Shown here one piece after another: positions 52,087 through 63,144 of a stretch of 64,000 nt of DNA. The notes below the pieces were generated by a model. The model saw only the letters and a list, made by a program, of their open reading frames with translations, was not told the origin of the DNA and did no database searches. The position numbers and the translations under genes were made by a program. How positions within the stretch are numbered: position 1 is the stretch's first letter; each line of letters starts with the position of its first letter. The DNA is from Orientallactaga sibirica (lineage: Eukaryota; Chordata; Mammalia; Rodentia; Dipodidae): NCBI GenBank assembly GCA_036365145.1, contig JAEOAD010000001.1, forward strand, positions 105,711,001 to 105,775,000. The letters run 5' to 3'.

Positions 52087-52465
52087 CTTCTAGACAAATT
52101 AGTCACTTAATGATGTCCATGGTGAGTGCATTGTGACAACAGAATGCTTGCCATTTCTCAGCCACAAGCCTGCATTGTTCTAAATCAACAAAGCCCAGAC
52201 AGCGTGCTGTGAATGGTTCTCGGAGGAAAAATGTTTCCTAATAGGGTTACATAGGTGGGAGACATTTGCATTGCTGCTCACCAAGCCTGTGCCCGCCTGC
52301 CCACATGCATGGACCCTGGACGCAGAGGCCGCTGTGGGCCAGCCTTGGGGAAAACTGTATAGGTGAAAGTAATGATCTCCTGGAAGTTATCAGATCCGTG
52401 GAGATCAAGGTCCTGAATGGAGAGGGTGGGATACAAGATGGTAAGCTTTGTCAGAAAAAAAAAAA
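52087..52465. other. Unique sequence, nothing recognised
   Basis: No repeat or exon recognised. A18 run at 52455-52472. Confidence 0.35.
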
Positions 52466-52474
52466 AAAAAACCA

Positions 52475-52593
52475 CTGGAAAGCCAAGTGTTCATGCCTAT
52501 AATCCCAGTACTCAGAGACTGAGGCAGGAGGATTACCATGTGTTTGAAGCCAGCCTGGACTAGACAGTAAGAGTCTGTTTCAAAAAACAAGCA
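52475..52593 (+). mobile_element. Old B1-like SINE
   Basis: AAGCCAAGTGTTCATGCCTA, TAATCCCAGTACTCAGAGAC, TTTGAAGCCAGCCTGG, with a short A tail. Confidence 0.7.
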
Positions 52594-52595
52594 GC

Positions 52596-52798
52596 GGGGC
52601 TGGAGAGATGGCTTAGCGGTTAAGGCTTTTGCCTACAAAGCCAAGGGATCCCAGTTTGATTCTCCAGATGCACAAGGAGGCGCATGCATCTGGAGTTCGT
52701 TTGCAGTGGCTGCAGGCCCTGGAGCACCCATTCTCTCTCTCTCTCTCTAGCCTCTTTCTCTCTCAAATTAATTAATTAATTAATTAAATATATATATA
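52596..52798 (+). mobile_element. tRNA-derived B2-like SINE (type 1), internally shortened
   Basis: GGGGCTGGAGAGATGGCTTA, B box GTTTGATTCTCC joined straight to AGATGCACAAGGAGGCGCAT, so the CCCACGTAAGCC link is deleted. AATT-repeat tail. Confidence 0.92.
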
Positions 52799-52842
52799 AG
52801 CAGGGATGGGAGTGTTACAGATACAATGCCTATCATGCTACA

Positions 52843-52975
52843 ATAAAAGAAGAAAGAAAAGAAAAGGGAAGAGAAGAAAGCAAGGAAGGAAGGAAGGAAG
52901 GAAGGAAGGAAGGAAGGAAGGAAGGAAGGAAGGAAGCAAGGAAGCAAGGAAGGAAGGGGGAAAAGAGAAAAAAAG
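52843..52975. repeat. (GGAA)n / purine tract
   Basis: Pure purine stretch with about 15 GGAA-type units. GGAA arrays can gather ETS-family factors in other contexts. Confidence 0.85.
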
Positions 52976-53074
52976 GAGGCTGGGTCCTACTGGGGCCTTT
53001 TGAACATGGAAGAGAACTATAAACTGAAGAATGAAGAGACCCAGTAGAGTGGAGTACCACACTAAGACCCTCCC

Positions 53075-53270
53075 TCTAGCTAGATGGCCCACGTTTGAGA
53101 CTCTGTACCACTGCTTGGCAGCTTTGTGATCGTTGGGGAAATTACTTAACCTCTCTGTGCCTCTGTGGCCTGCACTACAACATAGGAGAACACATGTTAT
53201 AGTTATGACCACAAGGGGTAGTTTTGAGAATTAAATGGTATTTACAATGTCGTCACATTATAATTGCTAA
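53075..53270 (+). mobile_element. MIR SINE
   Basis: ATCGTTGGGGAAATTACTTA, ACCTCTCTGTGCCTCTGTGG, GAGAATTAAATGGTATTTAC. Confidence 0.65.
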
Positions 53271-54379
53271 ATTAAATTTTAATAAGACAGCAGGGACATT
53301 CAGAAGTAGTACTCATTAGTCCAGGCCTGGTGTTTGGTATCAGAGGTACAGAGATGGAACTCCACTCAGGCCGTGATGAACTACAGAGGTGAAAGCCACC
53401 ACCTTGTCATGCCCTGGCAAATGTCCCTTCACTGTTCTGGGCCTGTTCCCACCTTTGCAATGAAGATGTCGGACCATTGCAGTGTTGCACCAGACTGAGT
53501 ATTCATGAGGACCACCTTAAAATAAAAAAGAAGAAGACGACGAAGGTACATTGAGCCAGAAAGGAAACTCACCCCCCAACTGTTGACAACCCTGGATCAT
53601 CAGACACTGCTTAGGAGTTCATGCTGAGCCGAGTCTTTCCTGGGCTCTGGGTTGGGCTGGACATAGCAGATGTCAATCTGGTCTCCTAAAGTTCTCTGTC
53701 CATGCAAGAAAAGGGTTAGCACGTGGGCAACTGCGGAACCCCAAATCAACAGCGAGAGCATTAGAAGTTCAGAAACATGGATACAGAGGCGCAAGTGGCA
53801 GCACTCTGCTTATGGGCATGGCAGCTTGGCACCACTACAGCCAGCAGCCCAAAAGATGAAGGGCAGGGGAAAGTGTGTCCCTATACTTGCTTGCTTACCC
53901 CATGAGACAATCAGATTGAGAATCATGCCACAAGTTTGTAATACAGAAAAGAGAGCAAAAAGAAAGAGAGAGAGAGAGAGGGAGAGACCTCACAATAGCC
54001 TGGTCCCTGAGTTTCCACCCTGGAGTCAAAGGCAGGCTGCCTTCCCCATGTAGGGTGCACTCTGAGAAGAAAGAAGCAGATTCTAGATGTGGAATTAGGA
54101 AACACTCTTGAACCACAGCCCCAGGCCTGCTGGGGCTGCATCACTTAGATAGGAAAAGCTGAAGCACACAGCCCACTTCTGAGTGCTACCTTTCCCAGCA
54201 GGCTTTCTCAGTCTGTGGTTGGGACTTGGGCTTCCTGCTGCTAGCTCTGTAGTTCAAAAACACAATCTGCATTTCTCCTTTCCTCATATCTCCAGGCAAG
54301 AGCAACACAAATAGAACTTTCAGGAAAGCAGTCTATGGGGACATGGTCAGCTTTGTATGGGAAATGACATGAAAGAGGC
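53271..54379. other. Mostly unique; weak MIR piece at 53395-53500
   Basis: Forward MIR resemblance at TGCCCTGGCAAATGTCCCTT and CCTTTGCAATGAAGATG only. A GA repeat lies at 53965-53985. Nothing else recognised. Confidence 0.35.
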
Positions 54380-54443
54380 TGTGGTGGGTTTGAATGTAAA
54401 ATGTCCCCCATACACTCATGTGTCTGTGATTAAGACTCATACT
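54380..54443 (+). mobile_element. MaLR LTR, left part (split by a SINE)
   Basis: TGTGGTGGGTTTGAATGTAA, AATGTCCCCCATACACTC. It continues at 54655. Confidence 0.7.
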
Positions 54444-54650
54444 TGGGCTGGAGAGATGGCTGAGCAGTTAAGGCACTTGCCTATGAAGCCAAAGGATCCA
54501 GGTTCAATTCCCCAGAACCCATGTAAGCCAGTTGCACAAGATGGCACATGCATCTGGAATCTGTTTGCAGTGGCTAAAGACCCTGGGGCACCCATTCTCT
54601 TTCTCTCTCTAAAATAAATAAAATAATAAATCAATAAAGTTTAAAAAAAA
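54444..54650 (+). mobile_element. tRNA-derived B2-like SINE (type 1)
   Basis: GGGCTGGAGAGATGGCTGAG, GGTTCAATTCCCCAG, GCCAGTTGCACAAGATGGCA, CT-rich, AAAATAAATAAAATAATAAA. Confidence 0.92.
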
Positions 54651-54654
54651 CTTT

Positions 54655-54885
54655 AACAAAAGTCTAATAGTTAATCCCCAGCTGGTGGAGCCTTTGGGAG
54701 GTATAACTTTTCTGGGGAGGTGTGTCACTGGGCGTGGGCCTTGGGGGTGTCACAATGCAGTCTTGCATGCCCTCCTCCCTGCTGATGCATGGAGACTTGA
54801 CACTCGGCTGTCTGCTCTTGCCATGTTTGCCATGTCATGAGGGAATTTGCCCCCAAAACTATAAGCCAGAAATGAATCCCCACTG
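54655..54885 (+). mobile_element. MaLR LTR, right part, 3'-truncated
   Basis: TTAATCCCCAGCTGGTGGAG, GGTGTGTCACTGGGCGTGGG, CCCCAAAACTATAAGCCAG. The final 60-70 bp of a normal LTR are missing. Confidence 0.75.
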
Positions 54886-54944
54886 GAGGGGCTGAGGCCC
54901 AAAGGGCAGGTGTAACAAGAGAGAGTGCTCCAGATGAGCAGCTG

Positions 54945-55216
54945 TTTCAGTTCCTGTCCCTGTGTTTACCTCAGCTTGGTGACTAGTTCTGACCAATGAG
55001 TGTGAGCAGAAGTGACCTGGACTCCCTTCAGACTAGAAGGTTAGACTTCCAAAGTGCTTTTCTTTCTTCTGCTACATTGAGCACATTAGTTGAAAGGATG
55101 GCCGCTCCATTACCTCAGTGACTACATGGAGAATGAGTGAAAAATGAAGCTTGTCACAGTGATTTGGGGGCTGTTTGTTACTGTAGCTCAGCTTAACCTG
55201 TGCTGACTGATACAGT
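54945..55216 (+). mobile_element. MLT1-type MaLR LTR fragment
   Basis: TCTGACCAATGAGTGTGAGC followed by AGAAGTGACCTGG, then GTGATTTGGGGGCTGTTTGT, TACTGTAGCTC and TGTGCTGACTGATACAG, in the MLT1 order. The middle is shortened. Confidence 0.65.
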
Positions 55217-55737
55217 GGGTATAGTTCAGATGAGTGACTTTGAACTGTTACTCCCCTTCTCTGGATTTCATTTTCTGTTAACATGTTGGCATTGTCTCAG
55301 AAGCCTGGGCTTGCTAAGAGTTCATTCTCAGGTGGGAGGGAGAGGAAGAACTGCTTAGTCACAATAAATACGAAGCGGTTTGTAGGAAAAGATCCAAATA
55401 GACTTCTCATAGCAACCAAAGGAAACAGGCAGAGGAGATGCATCTTCTGAAAAGCACCTCCATCCCTGTCCCACCCACTTGACTCCAGGGCAAGGATGGA
55501 GTGCATGCTTTTGGTATGTGGTTTCCATTTGCAATGTTCATCAAAATGGGCAAAAACAATTGGCTTTATTTTAACTTTTTATGAACTAAAATTTATTTAC
55601 ATATTTTAAAAACGATTGGGCTTTTCTACAGTTTCCATTTAGATTATCCCAGGTATCTCTTTCTATAATGTCAGCCTTCTACAGAGAAAGATGTGCACTG
55701 CAGTGGCCCTGGGATTGGATAAAATCCTTAGAATGAG

Positions 55738-55786
<49 letters not shown>

Positions 55787-56135
55787 TCACATACAAGTGA
55801 TTTGAAGTTTGAATTTCTGGAAACTGGCTGTGTTTCCAACTATGGAAAACAAGTGTATTAGTCTACCATGTTGAGTTGGCACTGTATCAAAATCAACAGC
55901 CTTATTGGTGTAGAAAGGTTAAACTTATTTTTTTTTCATCTGTACAGTGATAACACTCTGCATTAAATATGAAAGACACCTTTTCTATTGGTTGGATGAG
56001 AGTATTCCTTAAATAATAAAAAAGAAAGAAAGATACAATTGTAGCTGAATGACCACTAGTTATGGCATCCGGGCATCACTTCGTTCCACACTGTCAGGTT
56101 GTAAATGAGAAGTTAGGCTCAGGGAGATTAGTGGC
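55217..56135. other. Unique sequence with a (GT)n microsatellite
   Basis: (GT)n at 55738-55788. Otherwise nothing recognised. Confidence 0.4.
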
Positions 56136-56515
56136 TGCATTAGTTATTTTGCTCATTGCTGTGACCAAATACATAACAAGAAGCTGCTTAAGGAAGAAAG
56201 GGTTTTGTTTGTTTGTTTTGGTTTTGGGTGGGTCTTTTGTTGTTGTTGTTGTTGTTGTTACAGCAGCAGGAGCCGGGAGCAGGGAGCCTGCTGGTCACAT
56301 TGCATCTATAGCCAGAGAGAGAGAGAGAGGTGGGAGGGAGGGACAACAGGAAGTTATGTCTGTGCTTTAAAACTCAAGGCCCTCCCACAGTGATGCACTT
56401 CCTCCACCAAGGCTCCACGTCCTAAAGGTTCCACTACCCTTCCAAAAAGTGATACCAGCTAGGGAGCAAGTGCTCAAACATAAATGCTTGTGAGGGGCAT
56501 ATTCCAACCCCAACA
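56136..56515 (-). mobile_element. MaLR LTR with internal (GTT)n
   Basis: Reverse LTR: TGCATTAGTTATTTTGCTCA, GTGACCAAATACATAACAAG, CCCACAGTGATGCACTTCCT, AAACATAAATGCTTGTG, end CCCCAACA. A GTTT/GTT expansion at 56202-56260 is private to this copy. Confidence 0.78.
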
Positions 56516-56691
56516 ATGACTTAACGTCAATGGTATAGAAATACTATGGTCATTGGATGAATCCAGGCAAAATCCTCCATTCCCAAATATCCTAGTGCTC
56601 TTTTGATAAAGGATAGCTTTTAGGGCCTTGAAGAGACTTGGACTGAACAAGTCTGGGGTGATGCCTGGGATCATACCAGCTTAAAGGTCTA

Positions 56692-56815
56692 GGTTTGGTG
56701 ACTCCCACCTGCATAGGGAGGCTGAGCCAGGAGGATAATGAGGTTGAGGCCAGCACGGTTTAGTTAGTGAGTTCCAGGCCAATCTGGATTACACAGGGAG
56801 CCCTTGTCTCAAAAA
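56692..56815 (+). mobile_element. Old B1-like SINE
   Basis: TCTAGGTTTGGTGACTCCCA, AGGGAGGCTGAGCCAGGAGG, GAGTTCCAGGCCAATCTGG, CCTTGTCTCAAAAATC. Confidence 0.6.
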
Positions 56816-56871
56816 TCAATCCATCCATCCATCCATCCATCCATCCGTCAGTCAGTCAGTCAGTCAGTCAA
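56816..56871. repeat. (CATC)n(GTCA)n microsatellite
   Basis: About seven CATC units, then five to six GTCA units, grown from the tail of the old B1. Confidence 0.85.
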
Positions 56872-57274
56872 TGGTTCCCATGAGCAATGAGCCTTGCATT
56901 GTACCAACACGCAACTGGAGTTTGTAATATAAACTCAGAGCAGAATCCTCTCAGCTGGCTAAGTGGAGGTTGGCCTGTGGTGGTTTAGCAAGAAGGCTGG
57001 GAGACAGGGCCATTGTCCGCTCCCCCCACCCCCGGAATATCTGAGGGAAGCGTCCTGCTCATACTTGCCCCTGCAGCAGGTTGGGGGCCGAGGTACACAT
57101 TCAATGTCTTCAGTTGTTAAACCGCTTCTACTTGTCCCAACTCCAAGGCCAAAAACGTTTTGAATGATGAAAGCTGAATCCAGTCCCATTGTTCTGATGG
57201 AAGGCTCCAGAGGAAGCTCACTGGAGTTCAGAGGTGGGGCAAAAAGTCAGGCTGAATAAAAGACAGCCTGAGCT
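56872..57274. other. Unique sequence, nothing recognised
   Basis: No repeat or exon recognised. Confidence 0.35.
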
Positions 57275-57660
57275 GGGCTCTGCAGTCTATGCTGCAGTGA
57301 CAAATTACCACTGACTTAGGAGCTTTAGATAACACACATCTAGTGTCTTCCAAGACTTGAGCCTCCCTGAGCAGGGCTGGGTCATTCCAGAGGCTCCAGG
57401 GAAGAAGCTGTTCCCTGGCCTTTCCCAGCTTTGGCTGCCATCTCTATTCCTTGGCTCCTGGATTCCGTCTTCTTCCTCCAAAGCCAGCACATGGCACTTC
57501 TGTGACAATCCTTGGAGTCCCTTTTCCCTAAGGACAAGCAGGAGAAAACTGGCACTTTGGTGTGATTACAGCACACTCACCCAGGCAACCCCAGATCATG
57601 TCCCTATCTCGGGGTCTTTAACCTCAAGCATGTCTACCGAGCCCCCCTTTGACATGTAAG
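57275..57660 (-). mobile_element. Ancient ERVL/MaLR-type LTR
   Basis: Reverse LTR: GTGACAAATTACCACTGACT, GCAGGGCTGGGTCATTCCAG, AGGCTCCAGGGAAGAAGC, CATCTCTATTCCTTGGCTCC and CTCCAAAGCCAGCACATGGC, in the order of a common mammalian LTR of this class. Confidence 0.6.
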
Positions 57661-58276
57661 GTGCCATGTTTGGAGATTCCCAGGATTAGGCATGGACATC
57701 TGGGGAAGGGGAGATAGGGACTCTTAGGTTAAGCTCTAGCTCATACACCAGGCTATATGCATTTTCTCTTCTCCCCCCGCCCCAAGCCCATCCCTGACTC
57801 CACTCAAAAACAGGCAGTGACTTCACCTCAGGCTACATCTGCTTCCAAACTACTCCCACAGTTCTCACCCAAAGCCACCATTTGATTCGGAAATTACATG
57901 CAGGATTAATTGTTGCTTGAGGCTACTTGTGAAAAGAGGATAGCTTGCAACCAAAAAGCCCAGCACAATGCTTCAAGGTAAGAAATTAACTGCTCACAGA
58001 GAGGAGATAAGAAATACATAGAAAGTCCCAGTACACTCTTAACCTAGTTTCCCCAGTGGTAACATTTTTGCAAAACTAATGCAGCATCTTAACCAGGATA
58101 TTGACATTGATCTGATATTTGATTTGATTTAAAATTTCCCAGTTTTACTTGTTATGTGCATGTGTGTGTGTGTGTATGCTCAGCCCCATGCAATGTTATC
58201 CTGCATTCAGGTTCATGCATCTACCACTTCTCCTGAGATACTAAACAGTTCTTGAACCAGGATCAGGATCTTTCAT
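57661..58276. other. Unique sequence, nothing recognised
   Basis: GT-rich patch at 58155-58178. No exon recognised. Confidence 0.35.
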
Positions 58277-58290
58277 GAAAACGTGCCTTT

Positions 58291-58539
58291 TTTTTTTTTT
58301 TGGAGAGAGACACAGAGAGAGACAGAGAGGGAGAGGAAGGCAGATAGAGAATGGGTGCACCAGCAGCCTCTCAGCTGCTGTGAATGAACTCCAGATGTGT
58401 GCGCCCCCTTGTGGGCAAGTGTGGCATTGTGCCCTTGTGTTACTTTTGCTTCTGGCTAAATGTGGGACCTGGAGATTGGAACCGGCGTTCTCAGGCTTAG
58501 CAGGCAGGCGCCTTAATTGCTAAGCCATCTCTCCAGCCC
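58291..58539 (-). mobile_element. B2-like SINE (type 2, CTCF-type insert)
   Basis: Minus-strand type 2 copy with the core at 58401-58414. Target copies GAAAACGTGCCTTTT (from 58277) and GAAAACATGCTTTTT (from 58540), 13/15. Confidence 0.93.
58401..58414 (-). promoter_or_regulatory. CTCF-like core in SINE
   Basis: The minus strand reads CCACAAGGGGGCGC. Confidence 0.45.
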
Positions 58540-58544
58540 GAAAA

Positions 58545-59195
58545 CATGCTTTTTAAGAGCAATGCAGAAGACAATGTGCAAAGAATGTAAGAGCCAGAAG
58601 ATGGGGAGGAGTGCTGTGGAATGTCATCATCCAGGCATCCACAAGTATGACCTCACAGTGACTGTAGAAACGTGCACAAGGCCACACAATACTGGGCCCA
58701 TCAACATTGCATCATGGATGATGGAGGAGAGCATGAGGCCCATATCCCTCTTTGAGGCCCTCAGTGGTGGCTAAGGTCGTGGGAGATATGTCCTGCAGTG
58801 GTGTAGCCACTGGTAGGACCTGCCTATGCCCAGGGAGGCAGCCCTAATGAAAGTTAGTGGGTCACATCCACAGTCAAGAAGAAAATGAGAAAAGACATAT
58901 CAGAGTAGAAGAGAGAATGGTGGAAGAAGGGGTTCAGTGGAAAGAGGACAGGAAGAAAGTTCGAGAGAAGGTACTAGGAAAGGGTATCTAGGGAAAGTAA
59001 TGGAAGAGAATTATGATCAAAATAATTTTATATGATAACATATTATATAATATATTACATATTGTATATGTATAACATAATATATTATGTATAATATACA
59101 ATATATATTAATATACTATAATATTAAAATATATTATATAATAATAACATTATATACATTTATAGAAACTGTCAACAAATTTTAAAAGTATGTGA
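58545..59195 (+). mobile_element. L1 3' UTR (Lx-like)
   Basis: GAATGTAAGAGCCAGAAGAT, GGGGAGGAGTGCTGTGGAAT, CATCAACATTGCATCATGGA, then GAGAATTATGATCAAAATAA and an AT-rich tail (59030-59160). This is the order of rodent Lx-type L1 3' UTRs. Confidence 0.65.
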
Positions 59196-59428
59196 AAATG
59201 TAGGAAACAGGTTGAATAGTACTTCTGGAGTTTGAATGCTCTTACCTTGAGTAGTGCTGTTTGGTACAAATTTATTTCTTTTATTGTTTAATACTTTTAT
59301 TTTGCAATAAATCTCTGCAGCAGTGGGCTTTACAATTTTTGAGTTTAACAAAAGGGAGAGAGGATATAGATAACAGATAATGCCTTACACAATGAAAACA
59401 GATAAATATCTATTGCAGAAAGAGATTA

Positions 59429-59790
59429 GAAAACAGAGTACCCCCTTATCCACAAGGGATGTGCTCCAAGACCCAGAATGGATACCTGATCCCTGGAACC
59501 ACAGATGATACAATCCCTAACCATTCCAGCATCTTTAAACCATTCTTCAACTGCAACAAATGACTTGAGGTTGTTGGTTGCTGGCAATCTCTTATTGAAA
59601 CCTACACACAGACTTTGAGCTTTTTGGTGAAACACATTGCCAGCGATGGGAACATGTTTTCCACTCACATCTCCCACTCACAAAACCTTATGCCTTTTTC
59701 CTCCTTATGTCACCATTAGTTATGTGGCCAGAACTTTTGCAGTCTGGGATGTGATAGCAAACTTAGCTTGAAATTTGTTTTGGTTCACTC
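59429..59790. mobile_element. Probable Tigger-type DNA transposon fossil
   Basis: ACCCCCTTATCCACAAGGGA, GCTCCAAGACCCAGAATGGA, TACCTGATCCCTGGAACCAC and CAGATGATACAATCCCTAA resemble a Tigger-type terminal region. No transposase frame remains. Confidence 0.5.
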
Positions 59791-59817
59791 TTTTTAGATG
59801 GAAGATTTATTCTTTTT

Positions 59818-60074
59818 AAACAATTTTTTAGAGAGAGTGAAAGCAAATGCAAGAGTGCATGTGGGGGGGGAGGGAGGGAGACAGAATTGGCGTGCCAGGA
59901 CCTCAGCCACTGGGCTCGAACTCCAGATGCTTGTGCCACCTACTGGGCATGTGCGATCTTGCACTTGCCTCACCTTTGTGCATCTGGCTTATGTGGGATC
60001 TGGAGAAAGATCGAACATGGGTCCTTAGGCGTCAGAGGCAAATGCCTTAGCCACTAAGACATCTCTCCAGCCCA
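59818..60074 (-). mobile_element. B2-like SINE (type 3, CTCF-type insert)
   Basis: Minus-strand type 3: GAACTCCAGATGCTTGTGCC, core at 59933-59946, TTGCACTTGCCTCACCTTTG, GATCTGGAGAAAGATCGAAC, ACATCTCTCCAGCCC. Confidence 0.93.
59933..59946 (-). promoter_or_regulatory. CTCF core motif in SINE
   Basis: The minus strand reads CCAGTAGGTGGCAC, which satisfies the core consensus CCASYAGRKGGCRS at every position. Confidence 0.55.
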
Positions 60075-60356
60075 ATTCATTCTTAGCAAACAAAGCATAG
60101 GATATGCATTTTTCCTTTTATTAAATCTTTCTTTTAAAGGAAGTGCTATATGTCTTTTCTTCAAGATATCTAAACTTTCAGTATCACTAGACTTTCAGTT
60201 TTGGGGTCATTAGTAAGTAGATTAAGTGTCACTTGAACCCAAGCACTATGATAGGGTAATGATGGATCTGATAACCAAAACAGCTCCTAAGTGACTAACG
60301 GAGAGGTAGTGCATGCAGTGTGGTCATGAGTATAACATGGACAAGGTAATAGGTAC

Positions 60357-60737
60357 CGTAGCAGACAGCCTCATGTCACTGGGATGAACCTCCAGACCAG
60401 AAACAGTTTATGGGAGGAAGAGGAAATTTATTTGAAACTTACAGATCCATAGGAAGTTCCATAATGACAGAAGAAGTTGGACCCCTTTCACAGGACCAAG
60501 CAGAGAGAGGGAGAAAGGCTAAAAGCACAACTACTAGCACAGGCAAGTACACTTCAGGAACCCCAGGCAAAGCTCAAGCACTTTGTATATCTTAGGCTGG
60601 AATTCCCCAAACACACCTTAAGGTTGGACCCTAGAGTCTGCCCGCAGTGACACCTCCTCCAGCCAGATGGCTAGAGATCTAAGAAGCATTAATAAAACTC
60701 CTGAATCTATTGGGGGACATCTATTCAAACTACCACA
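60357..60737 (-). repeat. 3' LTR of the MaLR provirus
   Basis: From CGTAGCAGACAGCCTCATGT to CAAACTACCACA on plus. The terminal TG has decayed to CG. Confidence 0.88.
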
Positions 60738-61943
60738 TTCCGCCCATGGCCCCAGTAGATTGATAATCATCTCACATTGTAAATTGTATTCAGTCCAAAT
60801 TCAAAAGTCCCCACAGTCTTTACTAACTTAAGGTAGTTCCAAAGTCCCAAGTCTCATCTGAGATTTAAGATAGCCTGTTGGCTGTGAATTCTGTACAATC
60901 AAAACAGGTTATATACTTTCTACATGTAAAGGTACAAAGTCAACATTTCCAACTGCTATAAGGCATAACAAGGAGATACTGGAACAATGCAAACGCAACA
61001 ACCATCAAACATCTAAGCTTAAGTCCAATATCATAACCAGTGATTGACAGTCTCTGATTTGCCAAATCTGCCCATCCAGCTGGGCTGAACAGCCAGGGAA
61101 AGCTTCCATCCTTATCCAACAGCCTCCATGGTAGCCTTTGCACAGTCCTGGTATATGCAAAATATCTTCAGGTCTCCATGTAAACCATGGTCCATTTTTC
61201 AATGGCTTTGCCAGTCTATCAAGGTCATCAAGGCCTGTTTCATGCTGCATCTCAGCAGTGGCTCCTAGAACCATGTGTGCTTCATTCACTCCATGTATTC
61301 TTTTATGTTTTTAAACCAATACCAGGTATGTAGGACATAGCAATATTCTCAGTTCAGGGACAAAATAAATTGTGAACTTGAAGAGCAGTTTCTTCTTTTC
61401 AGATCTCCTTTCAAAAGAGTGCATTCCTACCATTCAGTCTTTCTGGGGTAAGATCACCTCAGACATTCTCTCCATTGTTTTAATGTAAAGCAGTTGGACC
61501 CTCTTTCTTAAGATTGTTAATGCGTTTGAAAATAGCAGCTTCAGCAATCAGTCTCTGTGACATTAATTTTAACCTTGTTTGAGTTTTTCCAATTTTAAAT
61601 CTTGTATCTTTAGCCAAGCATGTCAGTCCATTACAAATTTAACCTTAATTAAACTCTCTGGGCAGGGGCAGAAGAATGCAGTTAGCACTTATTCCAGTAG
61701 CCCAGTTCCAACAAGGTTTTCTGTAGTCTTTCCTTCTCCTTTGGAAGTTCATAAGTGAAGCCTCCAAATACAGTTCTCTCTGCACTTAGCATTTTCAAAC
61801 TCTCATCAGAATAGTCCATAATACTTGGCTTACTGCTCCAGAAGGCATCTTCAGTTGCAAGCACCAAGTTTCCCATTCCTCCAGCACACAAGTTCCAAAA
61901 GACCAAAATCCATGTGGTCGGATTGATCACACAGCAACACTAG

Positions 61944-61959
61944 CCCACTCCTGGTACCA
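61944..61959 (-). other. Primer binding site, tRNA-Leu
   Basis: The minus strand reads TGGTACCAGGAGTGGG, complementary to the 3' end of tRNA-Leu(UAA) with CCA over 16 nt. It lies 4 nt inside the 5' LTR, as expected for the ERVL/MaLR class. Confidence 0.75.
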
Positions 61960-61963
61960 ATTC

Positions 61964-62341
61964 TGTAGCAGACAGCCTCATGTCACTGGGATGAACCTCC
62001 AGACCAGACCCAGTTTATGGGAGGAAGAGGAGATTTATTTGAAGCTTACAGATCCAGGGGAAGTTCCATAATGGCAGAAGTTGGTCTCCCTTCAAAGAAC
62101 CAAGCACTGAGAGAGAAAAGCCAAAGGCAACCACCACCAGCACAGGCAAGCACACTCCAGGAACTCTAGGTGAAGCTCAAGGACTTTGTATATCTTAGGC
62201 TAGAATTCCCCAAACACACCTTAGGGCTGGACCCTAGGGTTTGTCCACAGTGACACCTCCTCCAGCCAGATGACTAGAGATTTAAGAAGCTTTAATAAAA
62301 CTCATGAATCTAACTGGGGGACATTTATTCAAACTACCACA
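61964..62341 (-). repeat. 5' LTR of the MaLR provirus
   Basis: From TGTAGCAGACAGCCTCATGT to CAAACTACCACA on plus, 378 bp, with terminal TG and CA intact. Confidence 0.9.
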
Positions 62342-62685
62342 GATACACTGATCAAGTAGAGCTCTACTCTAAGCTCTAGCATTAGTCAGTTTTAGAAATA
62401 AGTACTATTAAAAGATCAAGTTATAGATAATTCTTACCTATGGTTTCAGAATTCAGATAGAGGAAAAATGATCTAATATATTTCATGACAGGAATATGAT
62501 TGAAGAGCAAAATTATGAGAAGAAAAAAATACAATATCTTGGGTCTCATTAGTGTGAAACAATAATGACAAACTGGAGTTTATTTCATAGTACAAGGATG
62601 GCTTAACCCCAGGAAATGATTGTAATTCAACATACTAATGTACTAAGGAAGAAAAATTATATAGAGAGTTAGGATGATCTTTAAA

Positions 62686-62914
62686 TGTTTTATTTATTTA
62701 TTTATCTATTTATTTATTTAAGAGAAAGGCAAAGAGAGGGAGAGAGAGAAGGGAGAACAGAATGGATACACCAGGGCCTCTAGCCTCTGCAAATGAACTC
62801 CAGATGTATGCAAAACTTGTGTATCTGGCTTTCACATGGGTACTAGGGAATGGATTCTAGGTCCTTAGACTTTGCAAGCAAGCACCTTAACTGCTGAGCC
62901 ATCTCTCCAGCCTT
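62686..62914 (-). mobile_element. tRNA-derived B2-like SINE (type 1)
   Basis: (TTTA)n tail, GAACTCCAGATGTATGCAAA, GAGCCATCTCTCCAGCC. Flanks GTTAGGATGATCTTT and CTTAGCATGATGTTT. Confidence 0.9.
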
Positions 62915-62934
62915 AGCATGATGTTTCTTTTATG

Positions 62935-63144
62935 ACAGAGAGACACACGCACACAGAGAATTGATGCATCAGGGCCTACAGACACTGTAATCGAACTCCA
63001 GGTGCATGCACCACCTTATGCACATCCACAACCTCATGCCTACATCATCTTGTGTGTCTGGATTACATGGGATCTGGGGAGTCAAACATGAGTCCTTAGG
63101 CTTTGCAGGCAAGTGCCTTATCTGCTAAGCCATCTCTCTAGCCC
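62935..63144 (-). mobile_element. B2-like SINE (type 3-related), no clear CTCF core
   Basis: GAACTCCAGGTGCATGCACC, then a private segment (ATCCACAACCTCATGCCTAC) where type 3 has its core, GGATCTGGGGAGTCAAAC, AGCCATCTCTCTAGCCC. Confidence 0.85.

Larger units (their letters stand above)
60357..62341 (-). mobile_element. MaLR-type provirus, two LTRs, non-coding
   Basis: Whole element on the minus strand: 5' LTR at 61964-62341, internal region of about 1.2 kb, 3' LTR at 60357-60737. Five-base flanks GGTAC (60352-60356) and GATAC (62342-62346) differ by one base and fit a target duplication. The internal part is far too short for pol. The frames in it (82 and 94 codons) overlap others and are broken, so I treat it as a non-autonomous, long-dead copy. 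Compared by eye, the two LTRs differ at scattered positions. Confidence 0.88.

Noticed and set aside
58277..58554. Terminal inverted repeats of a DNA transposon
   Set aside because: The matching sequences are direct target duplications of a type 2 SINE, not inverted repeats.
60940..61930. Possible gag-like frames in the MaLR internal region
   Set aside because: Frames of 67, 82 and 94 codons overlap in different phases, stops separate them, and I cannot name a matching protein with confidence. Treated as decayed internal sequence.
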